A stretch of DNA of 64,000 nt from Rhizophagus clarus (taxonomy: Eukaryota; Glomeromycota; Glomeromycetes; Glomerales; Glomeraceae). The position numbers and the translations under genes were made by a program. The DNA is taken from NCBI GenBank assembly GCA_015698045.1, contig BLAL01000252.1:1302001-1366000 (forward strand), read 5' to 3'. Positions within the stretch are counted from its first letter, which is position 1. Each line of letters begins with the position of its first letter. The notes beneath the pieces were generated by a model. It worked only from the letters and a program-made list of their open reading frames with translations. It was not told the origin of the DNA and searched no databases. Below are positions 28,858-42,100 of the stretch, one piece after another.

Positions 28858-30916
28858 GGGAGGATAAATAAGAACTCTTTCCTACAGATCTGTGAACCAA
28901 ATTTTTACGGAAGAAAAATATTTATTTTCACCATGAAGAAAGGCTTTTTGCTAACCAACCCAGCCTCAAAAACCACAGCAACATCTTCTTTAACCAAAGT
29001 TACCCCTACCACTGCTCTAAAGAGTATACCTTCTGACCGTTTTCACGATGTTATAATATCCTTTTTCTCAGGACTTATCAAGAGGAACCCTTCGATTATT
29101 TTTAGCTCAATAACAACTACAGACCCTTCAGCTATAGTGGAGTTTCTCAACACTTACAAGGACCAAGTTGTTCCTATGGAACTGCTGTTACTAAGACTTT
29201 CCCAGGACAGCTGTTTCCCTATAATAGCTTAATTTTTAGTTACTTTTCTTCATCTCTTTCTCTTGGACGATGAAAACCAGGAAATTTTTCTTATAGATTC
29301 TGAAATTCGCCAAGTGTTAGAGTACGCAAGCAAACAATCTCCCGATATAGAAGATCTAAGGGATCCTATGCATCAATCAGACGCGTCGATAAATTTTGAT
29401 GTGTTTGATACAAATTTGATAGGATCATTGGATGATGTTGATGATTTACTTGCCACACTTCCACGTAATATCACACCTGTACCTGTCACGCTCTTGACCA
29501 AATCTCAGAAATGAAGTGCTAAAAAGAAGGCCTGTAAGCAGAGACAAAAGTTGCAGTTATAAACTCCTTCTGGACTGGATGAACAAGTAGTGTCCACTTT
29601 TAGCAAGAAATCTTCTGAGTATACACCCTCTAGACCTTTTGGTTCAAGGACGGTTACTTTTAATCAAAGTTTACTTTCTTCTCCTTTCACACCCTACAAG
29701 CAGCAGTTGAAGCAAGATTCTAAACCACAATCGATGTCTGTAGACAATGGAAAGAAGTTAAAACAGAATGAGACAGACAATAATTTAAAGAATGGAAATG
29801 TTATCATCACTGGATATGTTCCTCAAGATTACGAATAAGCACAATTATTAGATCTTGTAGTCTATGACATTCTGACCAAATGGGATAACTATGCTCTGTT
29901 GGCCAATCTAGGACAATGGAGCAAGGTCATATCAGTTAGTATAAGGGTGCACAGGAAGTATTTATCTGCTAGGGTTAGACTGATTCCTGATCACGAGTGC
30001 TTGAAATGCTATAATGGAGGGGTCTGGACTGTCAACTTGGAAGGAATCCCTGTTTGATGGTTCCCTGTTTCCTGGAACTTTTTAGAAAGAAAACAACAAG
30101 AAAAGTTCTAAGCTGTCGTATACAACCTTCCAGAAGACATGACGGATGCCTCCTTATTCCCAAATGGACGCTCTCATCAATTTTTGTTGGATAGTGGCAT
30201 TAAATCCTTTAAAGTAGTTAAAGAAGTTGATGGATCCCGAAAGTTGATAGGTTACTTTGACACTTGGGATCACGTTTCCACTTGCATAAATAACCTCCAG
30301 CTTTGGAATGACGTTAGAATCTCTTGGTGCTGTTATTCTACCCCCAACTTTAAGAATTTACGTAGATCTGCTTGATTTGGCAATGCAGAGAAGTCTTTCA
30401 GAACTCCTAATGGGTCTAATTTTTCTTTTTCAGGTTTAAATACTAACAACCGCAAGAACGATCATAATAAAACTCCTAAATCTGGACGTTCTACCAAGAA
30501 GATCGATCATTCAAGAAACGACTAGTCTAAGAAGCCTGATGTTAAACATTTAATCATTGGGCTGAAGGTATTATTAGAACATTATGTTTAGTTTAATTGG
30601 GAGGGATAGATAGAAGATTCCACACTAATTTCTTGTCATGCTTTGCATTCGCTTTACGTGATATTTTTTTTTGTTTTATTAGATTGTAGAATTTTTCTTT
30701 TTCTTTTTTCGTTTTCCTTTATACCTTGAACAATTCTATAACTAGACTTCCTATTATATTAAAAAGAATAGGCTAGAGCTATAGTAATCATGAGATAGTT
30801 TGTGACCCTAGTGTGGAGAACGGGCTGGCTTTATTATGCTGATCTTTTGTATACCTTTCTATCTTTTTTTCAGTAATAAAAGTACTTCTTTTGACTAAAA
30901 AAAAAAAAAAAAAAAT
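28858..30916 (+). mobile_element. Decayed LINE-like (non-LTR) insertion with poly-A tail and 17-bp target-site duplication
   Basis: A block of clearly higher GC content inside a very AT-rich desert. It starts GGGAGGATAAATAAG and ends in an A-run (30897-30916). AATATTTATTATATTAT occurs directly before it (28841-28857) and again directly after the tail (30915-30931), a perfect 17-bp duplication as made by target-primed reverse transcription. It carries one ORF1-like reading frame and then a short 3' region; no endonuclease or reverse transcriptase is visible in its ~2 kb, so it must have been mobilised by a partner element. A GGGAGGGATAGATAGAAG string near 30599 resembles the element's first bases. 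Confidence 0.85.
28933..30591 (+). pseudogene. ORF1-like gene of the retroelement, eight internal stops, no frameshift
   Basis: A single reading frame runs from the ATG at 28933 for about 550 codons, broken only by in-frame stops at 29230, 29512, 29560, 29836, 30055, 30109, 30373 and 30523. The conceptual protein has a Ser/Thr-rich start, an acidic middle, a Lys/Arg-rich stretch after 29515, and two segments that look RRM-like: one begins GNVIITGYVPQDYE near 29800, the other VVYNLPEDM near 30118. The end is again basic. Nucleic-acid binding is inferred from these features and from known LINE ORF1 architectures. I do not recognise the exact family. Confidence 0.65.
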
Positions 30917-30931
30917 ATTTATTATATTATT

Positions 30932-32830
30932 AAATTATAATTCTAATAATAATTTATTTTTATTTATTTATATAATTATATTAATAAAATTTCAGATATT
31001 TAATATAAAAGCTATAAAAGATTTGTATAAATTTATAGGTATTTGTTAACTTTAATATTGATTAAATTTGTTTGATTATATTATTTTTATTATAAAACTA
31101 AAAAGCTAAAAAAAAAAAAAAAAATAAAAAGTATATATATTTCAATTATTATAAAAAATAATTTAGAATAATATCTCATTTTATAAAATTAGCAATATTT
31201 ATCTTTTTTCATATTAATATTAAAATGATAGTAAATTCTAAAATTTTGGTTAATCCTTTTTTAGATTCAGCTTTCTTTAGAAAAATTCCCAATATGGTTT
31301 TTTTAACTTTTGATGCATTCATTTTACCAAATGATTTCAGTTCTAAAGTAACAGTTTCCAATATAGTTTTTTTTAATTTTTGATACATTCATTTCACTGA
31401 ATGATTTTATTAGTTCTAAAGTGGCTGCTTCTAATATCTTCATATATAATTTGTAAAAAATATGAGCATTTATTTTCTAATATTTCTTTGCATTGATAAT
31501 TCAGAAGTTTCATTAGATTTAAATTTTCTATATTTTTATTTCCCTTCTTAAATGCTTTTTTTTTTTTGGAATTTATATTACAAAACATTATAATCAATTT
31601 GTTTTGGAATCTATTTCAAAAGTATCAAAACATTGTAATCATTTTTTTTTTTTTAGGAATTTTTTCAAAAAATTTTACAAAGTATCTGGATTTTAAGAAA
31701 AAATCAGGGTGAAAACTAAAGGTTTTTGAATTTGTATTTTCTCGTTATAGCATGTCTATCAAGAGAATAAATCATTCTGCTTGAAATCATTTTCTGATAA
31801 GCTTTCTTTTGGTGTATGATTTGTACTTTATAATATAATTTATGATATAATATAAATATTTTGTGATAAAATTTTATGAAATAAAAACCGTGTTGATTTA
31901 AAGACATCATAAATTTTATAAAGTTATAAAAATGATTATTCAATTGATATATATGTCAATTGAATAAATAGAATAATTATTCCAATTATGAATAAAACCG
32001 AAGAATTGTTGATATCTGATATAATATAGTTTATAAGTAAATGATATTACAATGATATAGTTAGTTACTGTATATTAGGACACGAATTACAATTTAACAA
32101 TAATATGTACAAAATTATATTATACTAAGATTTAAGACACGAATATCAATCTTATAATCTTATTGATCGGTTTAATCTTTTCGAAGATAATTGGTATCAA
32201 TCGTATCAATGTCGTGTTGTATCAATGTCGTATCAATGTCGTATCAATCAATGTACCCGATGTTACCGACAAATTTTCACCGCAGTATTATTATTTTCAT
32301 ACCTAAAAAAATGTCATTAATGCGAACTAGCTTGAATTTCACGTGCAATGAATGTATCACCCGCAGTTATCCGCATCTATAAAGAAGTTCTATGAAAATC
32401 ATAACCATGCAAAGTTCAAGAACAACGTAAGAAATAAACAATAATCTTTAAAATTTACATTGTAGGCGTATTTTTTTTTTTTTTTTCCTCAAGAAATGAT
32501 ACAAATCACGCCCAATTGAATTTTTGCCATATGAGGCTTTTTAATGAATGAGGTATCCACGATACGTACGATTTTTTTTTTTTGTTCTCCGAGTTATTCG
32601 AATTATTCGTATTGTATAAAAAACTTGTTTGAAAAGATGAAACACGCTATTAAAATATTACTCCTTTTTTTTTTGATTATGTATATGAATATCCTTTTAG
32701 GAATTTTAAGAAGAAAATTTTGGACAAGATCATCTGTCATTTTTTTTTTTTGTTAATAATAAGAATATTGTGGCTTTTTTTTTCGTGGGGGGGGGGAGAG
32801 GTTCAATAATATATGGTTGACCGCATCCAG

Positions 32831-32871
<41 letters not shown>

Positions 32872-33245
32872 TATTTATTTATTTGTTGATTGATTTTTTT
32901 AATTGTTAAATTATGTTCATTTGTCTAATAAAAAGGGTAATAATATACTTATTTGATTTCTTTTCTTTGACTGTTTTTACGGTAATTGTATAAATATAAA
33001 TATTTTCTTATTTTGGAAAATCAATTTATTAAGATTATCATGGGAAAAAAAAAAGATATTAAAAGAACTTAACAATTACAGCACATGATATTAGCTTTAA
33101 TTGTCATGGTATTAAAAATTATGGCTGAGGGAGTGAAGCACGTTATACTTTAGTGCTTACATTTTTTTTGTGTACGACAGGATATATAATTGGCCGCGAA
33201 AAAAGGTTAAACCCGAAAAAAACGAAAAGAAAAAAAAAAAAAAAT

Positions 33246-33279
<34 letters not shown>

Positions 33280-33330
33280 TACCGGAAAATTTACTACTGG
33301 TTAATTTATGAGTCTGGACTGATTATAAAC
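30932..33330. other. Gene-poor region with decayed coding fragment and simple repeats
   Basis: AT-rich sequence. At 31240-31600 the minus strand reads like worn coding DNA (Lys-rich helical segments such as TLELKSFGKMNASKVKK, with a related copy about 78 bases away) but it is frameshifted. Near 32190-32256 an 11-base GTATCAATGTC unit repeats, giving the 63-codon open frame there. A (TTA)n microsatellite lies at ~32832-32870 and a run of ten G at ~32787-32796. No intact gene. Confidence 0.5.
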
Positions 33331-33339
33331 TATGAGACT

Positions 33340-33580
33340 ATTTAAGACTATTTAGACTATTTAGACTATTTAGACTATTTAGACTATTTAGACTATTTAG
33401 ACTATTTAGACTATTTAGACCTCTATTTAGACTACTATTTAGACTATTTAGAATATTTAGACTATTTAGACTATTTAGACTATTTAAACTATTTAGACTA
33501 TTTAAACTATTTAGACTATTTAGACTATTTAGACCTCTATTTAGACTATTTGGATTATTAGACTATTTAGACTATTTGAG
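33340..33580 (+). repeat. Minisatellite, 9-bp unit TTTAGACTA, about 25 copies
   Basis: The unit TTTAGACTA is repeated head to tail, mostly perfect, with a few variants (TTTAAACTA, TTTGGATTA) and two inserts of CCTC/CTA type that recur at a fixed spacing, which suggests a higher-order unit. Confidence 0.9.
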
Positions 33581-34431
33581 ACTATGAACCATGAATGGAT
33601 ATGAATGTATATTGTATAATTTATCACATGATTGTTAACTTTTTTAAAATTGACATTTGAATATTTTTTTTTTTTTTTTTTTGTTGTACATTTTGACATT
33701 TTGTGCATCAATCTAACATAAAAATGAATGAGAGAATAACGAAACGAGTAGCAGCTAATTTACAAAGATCGGGAAGAAGGAAAAAGAAATTCCCTTCCCA
33801 CCAAAAAAAGTTCTCGGCTAAAACATTTGTGCAACTTTTCTGATCATCATTGTGAATAGATTTTTATATCTCATAAATAAATAATATTTTACATTACAAT
33901 TAATTAGTTAATTATACAGTAGATTAGATGAAATATTCTAATCTCAAAACTATTATTATTATTATTATTGGTAAAAAAAAAAAAAAAAAAAACAAAAAAA
34001 AAAAATCAAAAATGGTTTAATTTTAATTAATTTAACCGAAAAATAAAAATAAAAATAGAAAAATATTTACGATTAATAACAATGTTATTTCATATTGTTC
34101 TTTTGTGGGGTGCATGTTTTTTTTCAAGTGTATATTTCCTTTCATAAAAATAATAAAAGGAAATAGAATTTTGACAAACCATGAGTAATCATCAAAAATC
34201 AATCAAATCAATCAAACATCGGTCAATCTTTGATCTAAATAAGCATATATTAATTAATCGACTGAGAACCACTAAAAGGATAACTCGTTACTCTCCACTA
34301 AGAACACGAATACTTAAATATTTTATGAATAATTATTACATGGGGGAAAATAAACAAGTTCTGAGTACGTTTTCAATAATGAAAATTTCTCACGCATTGT
34401 CTCATTGTCCAATAATATAAGTAATAATACT

Positions 34432-34480
<49 letters not shown>

Positions 34481-37400
34481 GCCAAGAGTACCAAAAATAA
34501 ATTTATTAAAAAATTTTAAATTTTGTCAAATAATATCGTACTTCCTCTCAAGATTTTGTAAAAAATCTGTAATGGGGTTTGATTAAAACTCTCCCACATC
34601 TTGATTTATTCTCACGCCATTAAAATTTATTAGTAGAATATGTCTATAATTAATATGATTAAATTTATGCGGGCTAAAAGTTAAAAAAAAAAAAAAAGAG
34701 AAGAAGAAATAAGAAGAACGGCGAGCGGCGCAGCAAATTGTTCGAAAGAAGGTTGTGAAACATGAATTTAAATAAAGTGTATATCTTAATAATAAAAATT
34801 GATATTCCCGGCTGTGCAGTTATAATAATGAACAATAATAACATTAGTAACTTGTTCAAATATAATATTTACTCGAAACTTTAAAAATATGAAGAATATA
34901 AAAAAAAATTTGGTTAAACCAAATTAAGAAATAAGAATGATATTTGTTTACGGACCGTGCTCTGGTTCCCGAATCATGAATGAAATGTCAAATGTTTATA
35001 ATAGTTGCATTACTTTTGCATATCACCCGAATTTTTTTCCATAAAATAAAATAAATAATAATATATTTACAATTATAGAAAAGGGGAGTTTTTTGTCTAG
35101 AATATCTATAAAACAAAATTGGTTAGAATGATTTATAAATCTGTTTATAAAAAAATGTTTCCCTGGATAAACAAACAATATCAAGGAATTTCAATAGGGT
35201 CTGTTAATCCCTCGTGGAAATATTCATGAGAAAGTACATAAAATAATTATCTTAATAATAAGAAGAAATCGTATGACATATTGCGATACTTTGTAAAAGA
35301 TTTTTTGAAACATTTTTTGTTAAAAATATTTTCTTTTATTGGTTTTCGTTGTTTCCCGTTGTTATCGTTGTTTTTTTTTGTTGTTTTCGTTGTTTTCGTT
35401 GTTTTTAGTTTTTTTTTTTTTGTTGTTTTTTGTCCTAAAAAAAAAAAAAAAAAAACATTAACTGTGCGTTTATTATTTGTGGGTTAATTAGAAATGCGGT
35501 TGTGTGGGGTATACCGAATCTATATATAGGTCGGACTACAACGGATCGAGAACCATTAAAAATTGATATACAATGCCGCGGCGATAAATCGTGGAAGTCT
35601 TCGCATATTATGTTATACTTACACGAGAACTTGTTTTCGCATATCTCTGAATATTCCTTTTGATATAAATAGTAATTGTTTAAAGACAAACTCATTTTGT
35701 TGGTGATACAAACAGATTTGATCGTTGAAAAAAAAAGATGTTCATGTTCGGTTTTAAAGTTGTGAAAGGGAACTGTGTACATAAACCTTACCAGGTTTTC
35801 AACCGAAACATTTCCTATAAAGCACGTGAAGAATTAATTTGATGAAACATTTTTTTTTTTTAAAACAATGCAAGTCATTTTGGTTATTTTATAAATAGGT
35901 TATTTTTACACTTTTTCTTTTTTGATTTTTGACTAACCTCGTATAACAAATAAGATTGTAACACCGCTTATTTCTCGAAAAGATTTCTTTAACTAAATTA
36001 AGCAGTATTAATATTTTTTTTTTTTTTTTTATTGGGTAAATTGGAAACTTTTGTTTGAATACCTTGATTTATCCGAAATATCGTGGTACAACACATTAAA
36101 GTTATTGAAGTGTTCAAATTTGGTATTATTTTTTTTTTTTTTTTTACAAAATTATTCGCACGGAAAAGATTAAATGACCTACCATATATCGTAATAATTA
36201 AATTTTTTTAAACAGGAAAAAATAATTATACTGGTAATATTGCGTTCGAATAAAAATTCGGTAAAAATTTGGCAAAAAAAAAAAAAAAAATTCTCATTAA
36301 AAAATCATTAAAACATAAACAAAAATTATCTAATTATGATAATTCTTTTTAAACTACAATAAACTACAATAAACTATAATAATAAAAAAGTATAATGAAC
36401 TATATTATACTACATATCATATAATATCATATACCGCAAATACAAGAATTGCATAAAACAAAGAATCGTAACAAATGTTGCTAAAGTAGCTTCAATTTAA
36501 TCAATTTTAAAAAATTCACCATCATCCTATCATTTATTACGCTAAAAATCAAAGTAACGTCATTCACGTCACTCATCTTATTCATCGGCTAAAAAGTCTA
36601 ATAAGCCACTAAATTAGTTTATCATCTGAGCGAATGATCCAACCCCTTAGAGGCGTAGTACTGTTAATCTCAATATTCGAAAGCCACCACCTTTTCTTTC
36701 CCCCCTTTTGCTTATGATGTCATTCATGTCATTAATACGTCAAATTTTTCGGTTTAATAGCAAGAGACGCGTATGACATAATATGAGACAAAGAGGTACG
36801 AATTTATTCAAATTTTATTTTGACAATTATTTGAATTTTTCACGTGATCACGCGTTTAAACAATTAAAAAAGATCATCGATTTACCCGATTTACCAAAAT
36901 CATTTCATCTTTCTCGATCTGCAATTCTTATATACCAAAAATAGGTTTAGCCTCAGTTGTATCACTCAAGTTCGGGCCACACTTTGAAAAGTTAAAAGAG
37001 AAACAATATTCATTAAATTATATTGTGATATCTTTTTTTTTTTTTTTTTCAAAAGGGTTACCAACTTATATGAAAAGGTTACCCGTGAAATTTTTTAAAC
37101 AATAACGGCGTTTTTTTTGATTGAAAAGAAGAAATGAATTTTTAAGGTTATCAGTTTGTATTACTCATCCTTCAAAATATTTTCTTTTACATTTTTAAAC
37201 CTTATTATTGTTTTTATTGGGTGTGCGGGGTAATTATTTGATTATTATGGACTGGGCAACCAAAACTGTCAACTAAATAATTTTTAACATTTTTAGGTTA
37301 AATTAAATTTATTTTTTTTTTCACATCGAAAAAAAAAAAAAAAAAAAAAACATCGAAAAACACAAGAAAAAAAATGCAAATAATGATTTTTATGTATGAT

Positions 37401-38528
37401 GATGATTTTATATAAAATATATTAATAATCATGTATGTAGTATGATGAATACCAATAAGAAATACCGTACATACAAGTTAATAGGTACATGTAAATAAAG
37501 CCAAGTATTTTATTGTGAAATGTGATTCATTATTCAGCTGAGGATCCATCTGACAATAATATTATTATTTTTTTCCAATCGGTAAATTTAATAAATTAGT
37601 ATATCTGATATTAAATGAGTCATATTAATCATATTTATATTGGATCTTACCGAAGGGGTTTTTTATTAAAAAGTTAACAATTAACAATTTAAACAATTAA
37701 GTTTTTTTATTGTCACAATTTATGTAAATTTATGTAACAAAAAGTGAAAAATCCCAACAAAAAAAAAAATACGCAACAATAAATTATTGGTTAAATTTAA
37801 TTACGTAGTTTAAACTTCACTTCCCGTAATTTTTCCATATTATCCGTTAAACTCCGTTTTATCCGTAAATCCGGTAATCAACCTGCGGCTTATAATTAAT
37901 TTCCCTGCGCAATTAATTTCAAAGAACTTTCTAATATGAATTATTTATGATTCTTTCCTTCTCAATTTTTACACTAGTATTAATTTGTAAATAATAACGA
38001 GGATGAAAAAAGAAAGAATGACTGTGGAAGAAAATATTGAATTATTTCCTTACAATAATGGTAATGGCGTGATAATTTTTTATTAGTTAAAAATAATTTA
38101 TGGCCTGATTTGTGTCATTTTTTGGATGTACATTAAAAAAGAAAAAAAAAAAAGTGGGGCAAAAAAAAAAAAAAAAATTATTTTTTTTTTTTATGGTGGG
38201 AAAAAAAAGACGTTGAATTTACGCAGCATAAAAGTTTCAGGTCAAGCTAATCGTTACTTTATTGGAACAACAGAGTAAAATAAAAAAAAAAATTTATATT
38301 GTTATTGTTATACATATATATAAATAAAAATTTTTTTTTTTTTTATACATGATTAAACTATACGGTAAATTATACGGTAAATTATGCGGTAAATTATACG
38401 GTAAATTATACGGTAAACTATACGTTATACTATATGTTATATTATATAAATTATATAAATATATATATATATACAATAGGATTTTTTTTTTTTTTACAAT
38501 AAGAATTTATATATTATAATTGGCGCAA

Positions 38529-38559
<31 letters not shown>

Positions 38560-38780
38560 ATTCCCCATATTTTTTTCGCCCCTAGAAAAAAAAAAAAAAA
38601 AAGTTATATAAAGGAGACAAATACTGACTTCTTCTCGAAATTTGTTTTATTCGGAATCAATTAAATTTAAAATTATTCCCAAAAAAATTAAAATTTTTAT
38701 TTTTTTGAAACGAACGAAAAAATTTAAACTTTGCAAAATATATTCATCACATTTTTTTTATTAAAAACTTTGTTATAATA
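33581..38780. other. 5.2-kb desert upstream of the WGR-like gene
   Basis: No gene seen. It holds (TAA)n at ~34430-34480, many T-runs and A-runs, and several A-run/T-run junctions. Open frames at 34181-34420 (+), 34674-34859 (-), 35281-35487 (+) and 35435-35782 (-) run over homopolymers and show no domain. The last few hundred bases should hold the WGR gene's promoter and leader. Confidence 0.5.
38358..38430 (+). repeat. 12-bp tandem repeat TATACGGTAAAT, about 6 copies
   Basis: Copies differ by one or two bases (TATGCGGTAAAT, TATACGGTAAAC, TATACGTTATAC). It lies ~350 bases before the WGR-like start codon, between two T-runs. The minus-strand open frame over it (repeated YNLP) is a by-product of the repeat. 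Confidence 0.85.
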
Positions 38781-39152
38781 ATGTCTGCATCAATTATTGA
38801 ACCTAGTACTTATTCTCTTTCCAAGAAGAAATCTCGTCTTTCTAAACCAAGACCTTGTTCAATCTATACCGATGTGGTAATTCCAGAATGTAAATCCAAT
38901 AATAATAATCAAGAAATTACATCACCTATACCATCAGGACATCTTGAAACTTCAACCAGATTTTGGCAATTTAGAGTTGAAGAAGGTCTTATAACATATA
39001 TCCGTTATGGAAGCATCCGTGCTGATGGTAGCTTAAAGGGAAGAGCCACACATATTCAACAACATTCTTGCTATGGAGATGCCAGACAATTTGTTGAAAA
39101 TTTGGTTGATGAAAAGATTAAAGCAGGTTACGTTGGTTGGGCTCGCTGGTAA
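38781..39152 (+). CDS. Small single-exon WGR-domain-like protein, 123 aa
   Basis: Residues ~60-118 match the WGR fold by pattern: FWQFRVEEGLITYIRYGSIRADG, then a helix with ARQFVENLVDEKIKAGY, the usual EK-x-K-x-GY ending. WGR domains bind nucleic acid, typically as a module next to the catalytic domain of PARPs or in bacterial MolR-like proteins. Here the domain is alone, behind a ~55-residue Ser/Lys/Pro-rich, likely disordered, N-terminus (KKKSRLSKPRP). The name-giving Trp-Gly-Arg reads Tyr-Gly-Ser (76-78), so RNA or DNA binding is uncertain. No intron, and the codon use is better balanced than in the surroundings. It is flanked by deserts of about 8 and 9 kb. The ATG at 38781 follows an AT-rich leader, and no longer in-frame start exists. 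Confidence 0.7.
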   Translation: MSASIIEPSTYSLSKKKSRLSKPRPCSIYTDVVIPECKSNNNNQEITSPIPSGHLETSTRFWQFRVEEGLITYIRYGSIRADGSLKGRATHIQQHSCYGDARQFVENLVDEKIKAGYVGWARW

Positions 39153-42100
39153 ATGAAGTTAATAATACTTTTACCAATCAAACAACGAACCGATAAAGAA
39201 TATGATGAAGTCGATAAATAAATGACTCTCACTCCATTTTTGTAACAACAAAAAAACAACACAACGAAAACGACAACAAAATATCAAAAACAACGACAAC
39301 GCAACATAATGCAAGGCAAACGAACGATGATGAAGTATAGTTATGGTAAAAGCGAAAAATAATAATTAATAATATACGCTTAATCTTTTTTTAATAAAAA
39401 TAATTCAGGGAGGAACCAATGCATTTTATCATTATCATATGAAAAAAAAACAACAATTTATATAATTAAATTTTTAACATCACTTTTTAACGATTAAACG
39501 ATTTTTAAACAATTTTAAACCAAAAAAAAAAAAACCAACAAAAAATAAAAAAAAAAAAAAAAAAAAAAATCAAATAAAACAAAAAATTATACAAAGAATT
39601 TCTTCTAAGGAATCCCCAAAAGAGGGGATGTGCAGTGTAGAAAAAAAAAAATTTTTTTTTTTTTTTTTTTTACGCCATTTTTTTTTTTTTTTATGTAGAT
39701 ATTTTTTTGAGGTTCCTCTCCTGTAAATAATTAATAATATTTTTTTTTCTTTTTCTTTTTCTTTTTTCTTTTTTCTTTTTATTTACGATTCATTTTTATT
39801 TCATTTTATTTTACATCTCTTTCATTTTTACATATTATTTACATTTTTTTTTTTTTTATGACAAATTTAACCTCATATTATGTATGTAATAACTGTAATA
39901 GCGGTTTTTTTTTATATTGTAAAGCAAACATTTGGAACATTTTTAAATTTTATGAATAAAAAAATTAAAAAAAATATCTTGTATTGATTTGTTAAAAAAA
40001 ACAAAAAAAAAAAAAAAATATTTTTGACATGAATTTATGACGCTTTAAAAACTCATCAAAGGTTAGATAAAAAAAATTATTTTTTTTTTTATTATCTATT
40101 GTATAACACAAATGATATCACTTATCGTACGCTATCAATTCGTTGAACTTTATCAACAAACTTTAAAAATCCAATAATCAACTGAATGATCTTTTGTACT
40201 TGGAGTTACTTAGGTTAGTTTGAATAAAAAAAGTAAAATTTATTGTAAATCATGAACAAACTAAACTTTACATGGAATTTTAAACATAATATTTTAAGAT
40301 TAGTTTCTTTTTATAAGAATGGGTTTATTTTTTAACCTTTTATATAATGAATATTTCTGCAATAGCAAATAAAAAAAGAAAAAGAAATTTCTATAATTTC
40401 CATAAGAAAATCTTTATTGGGGTAATTTTTTTTTTTTTTAAAAAAAAAAAATAATTATCCAAAATAATATTGAATCAATAACAATGAAAAGAAAATCCAA
40501 CATGTCAGTATTTTCTTTTTTGATGATGAGAAATTGATATACATAAATTACAATAAATTACATAAATTAAACATAAATTAAAAAATTTATTATTACTTAA
40601 CGAATTTGGTATTGATCAATTATTAAAAATGGAAGAAAGAAGCTAAAAAGAAGCCAAAAGAAGTCAGAAAAAAGGTCACGAGAAATTTTTTGCTAAACCA
40701 AATTTTGAAAATCAAAGAATAATGATATAAAGGATTCATTATATATATATATATATATATAAAATAAAGAGATGACTTATGACTTTGTTCACTTGTGACC
40801 TACTTTAATCACTTAAAAAAGTATTGATAAATGCACTTTCTTTACCTCATGCGTTCTTTTACATGAAACCTTAAAATTTTTTTTAAAACGAATAACATTT
40901 GCAGGAATTTTTTATTATTAAATTACTGTGAGAAAAAAAATTTTTTTTTTTTTTTTTTTTCATTTAAATAATAATTTTAATAAATTTTCTCGATTTTTCT
41001 CTCATGGCTATTCCATATTTATCCTTTATATGAACTTTTATAAAGTATTACCTGCATGGAATAAAAAGTAAAAAAGAGAAAAAAAAAAAAAAAAAAAAGA
41101 AAAAAAAGAAAAATGTGAGGAGAAAAATAATTTTCACTCATTGTGTAGGACAAAGTGCAAGTGTGTAATGTGTAACACAAATATTACTAGTTCGTGTTAC
41201 ATACATCTTTTCCTAATATTGTGGATTATTTTGGTTAAATTGAAATTTATTTTATTTTTATTTTATTTTATTTTTATTTTTAAGAATTAAAAAATGTATT
41301 GCTATATTAATTACTATATTACTAATATATGGACAAAGAAACTAATCAACTAATCGTTTAAATATTCCGTACTTATCATTACATATTCAATACCATAATT
41401 CCATTCGAACCTTTATTTTTTTTTTTAAAAAAAAAAGATAGATTGAAGGAATCTTTAACATCCTTAAACATTTGTTTGTTTGTTTATTTTTATTTATTAT
41501 TTTTTTTTTTTCCTTCCCCTTAAATAAACTTGATATGATACTTGATTTCTATTCAATCTCGGACATTATTAATTAATATATTAAACAATTATCGAAATAT
41601 AATGGAATGGATTTTGAACTTTTTTGAAAATGCGAATATGATTATCAAATGTTAAGAAAATTATTTTATTAATTAGAGAAAACTAAAAATTGCTTTAATT
41701 AATAAATTAACGGAATTGACATTAACGTAATATTTTAAATCGAGTTTTTTTGTTTACCAATAAAACTATAAAACGAATCAACGTATTACACTACGCACTA
41801 TATTACGCACTATACTACGCACTATACTACTACGCACTTATATTTTACTACGCATTTAAATACCACTTATACTACTTATACTACGCATTATACTACGTAT
41901 AATACATACTATGCTATACTACGTATTATACTATGGTATCAAATGTTCTAAAAGGTCGATTTATAAGAATGCCCGACAATATTATTTTTTAACTGAGATT
42001 ATTACATTATATCTCATTATATCTTCATTATCTTTACGTGGTTACGTTTCACAAAATGTCTTCATTTATGATCATATGATCATAGTAAAATCACAAAAGG

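Noticed and set aside
32186..32382. 63-codon Met/Ser-rich open frame
   Set aside because: Its first half is the translation of the GTATCAATGTC repeat; the rest has no likeness to a protein.
35281..35782. Open frames on both strands near 35.3-35.8 kb
   Set aside because: Both include homopolymer or TTTTCGTTG repeats, and neither has a recognisable domain.
38294..38476. Minus-strand frame encoding repeated YNLP
   Set aside because: It is the translation of the 12-bp tandem repeat TATACGGTAAAT.
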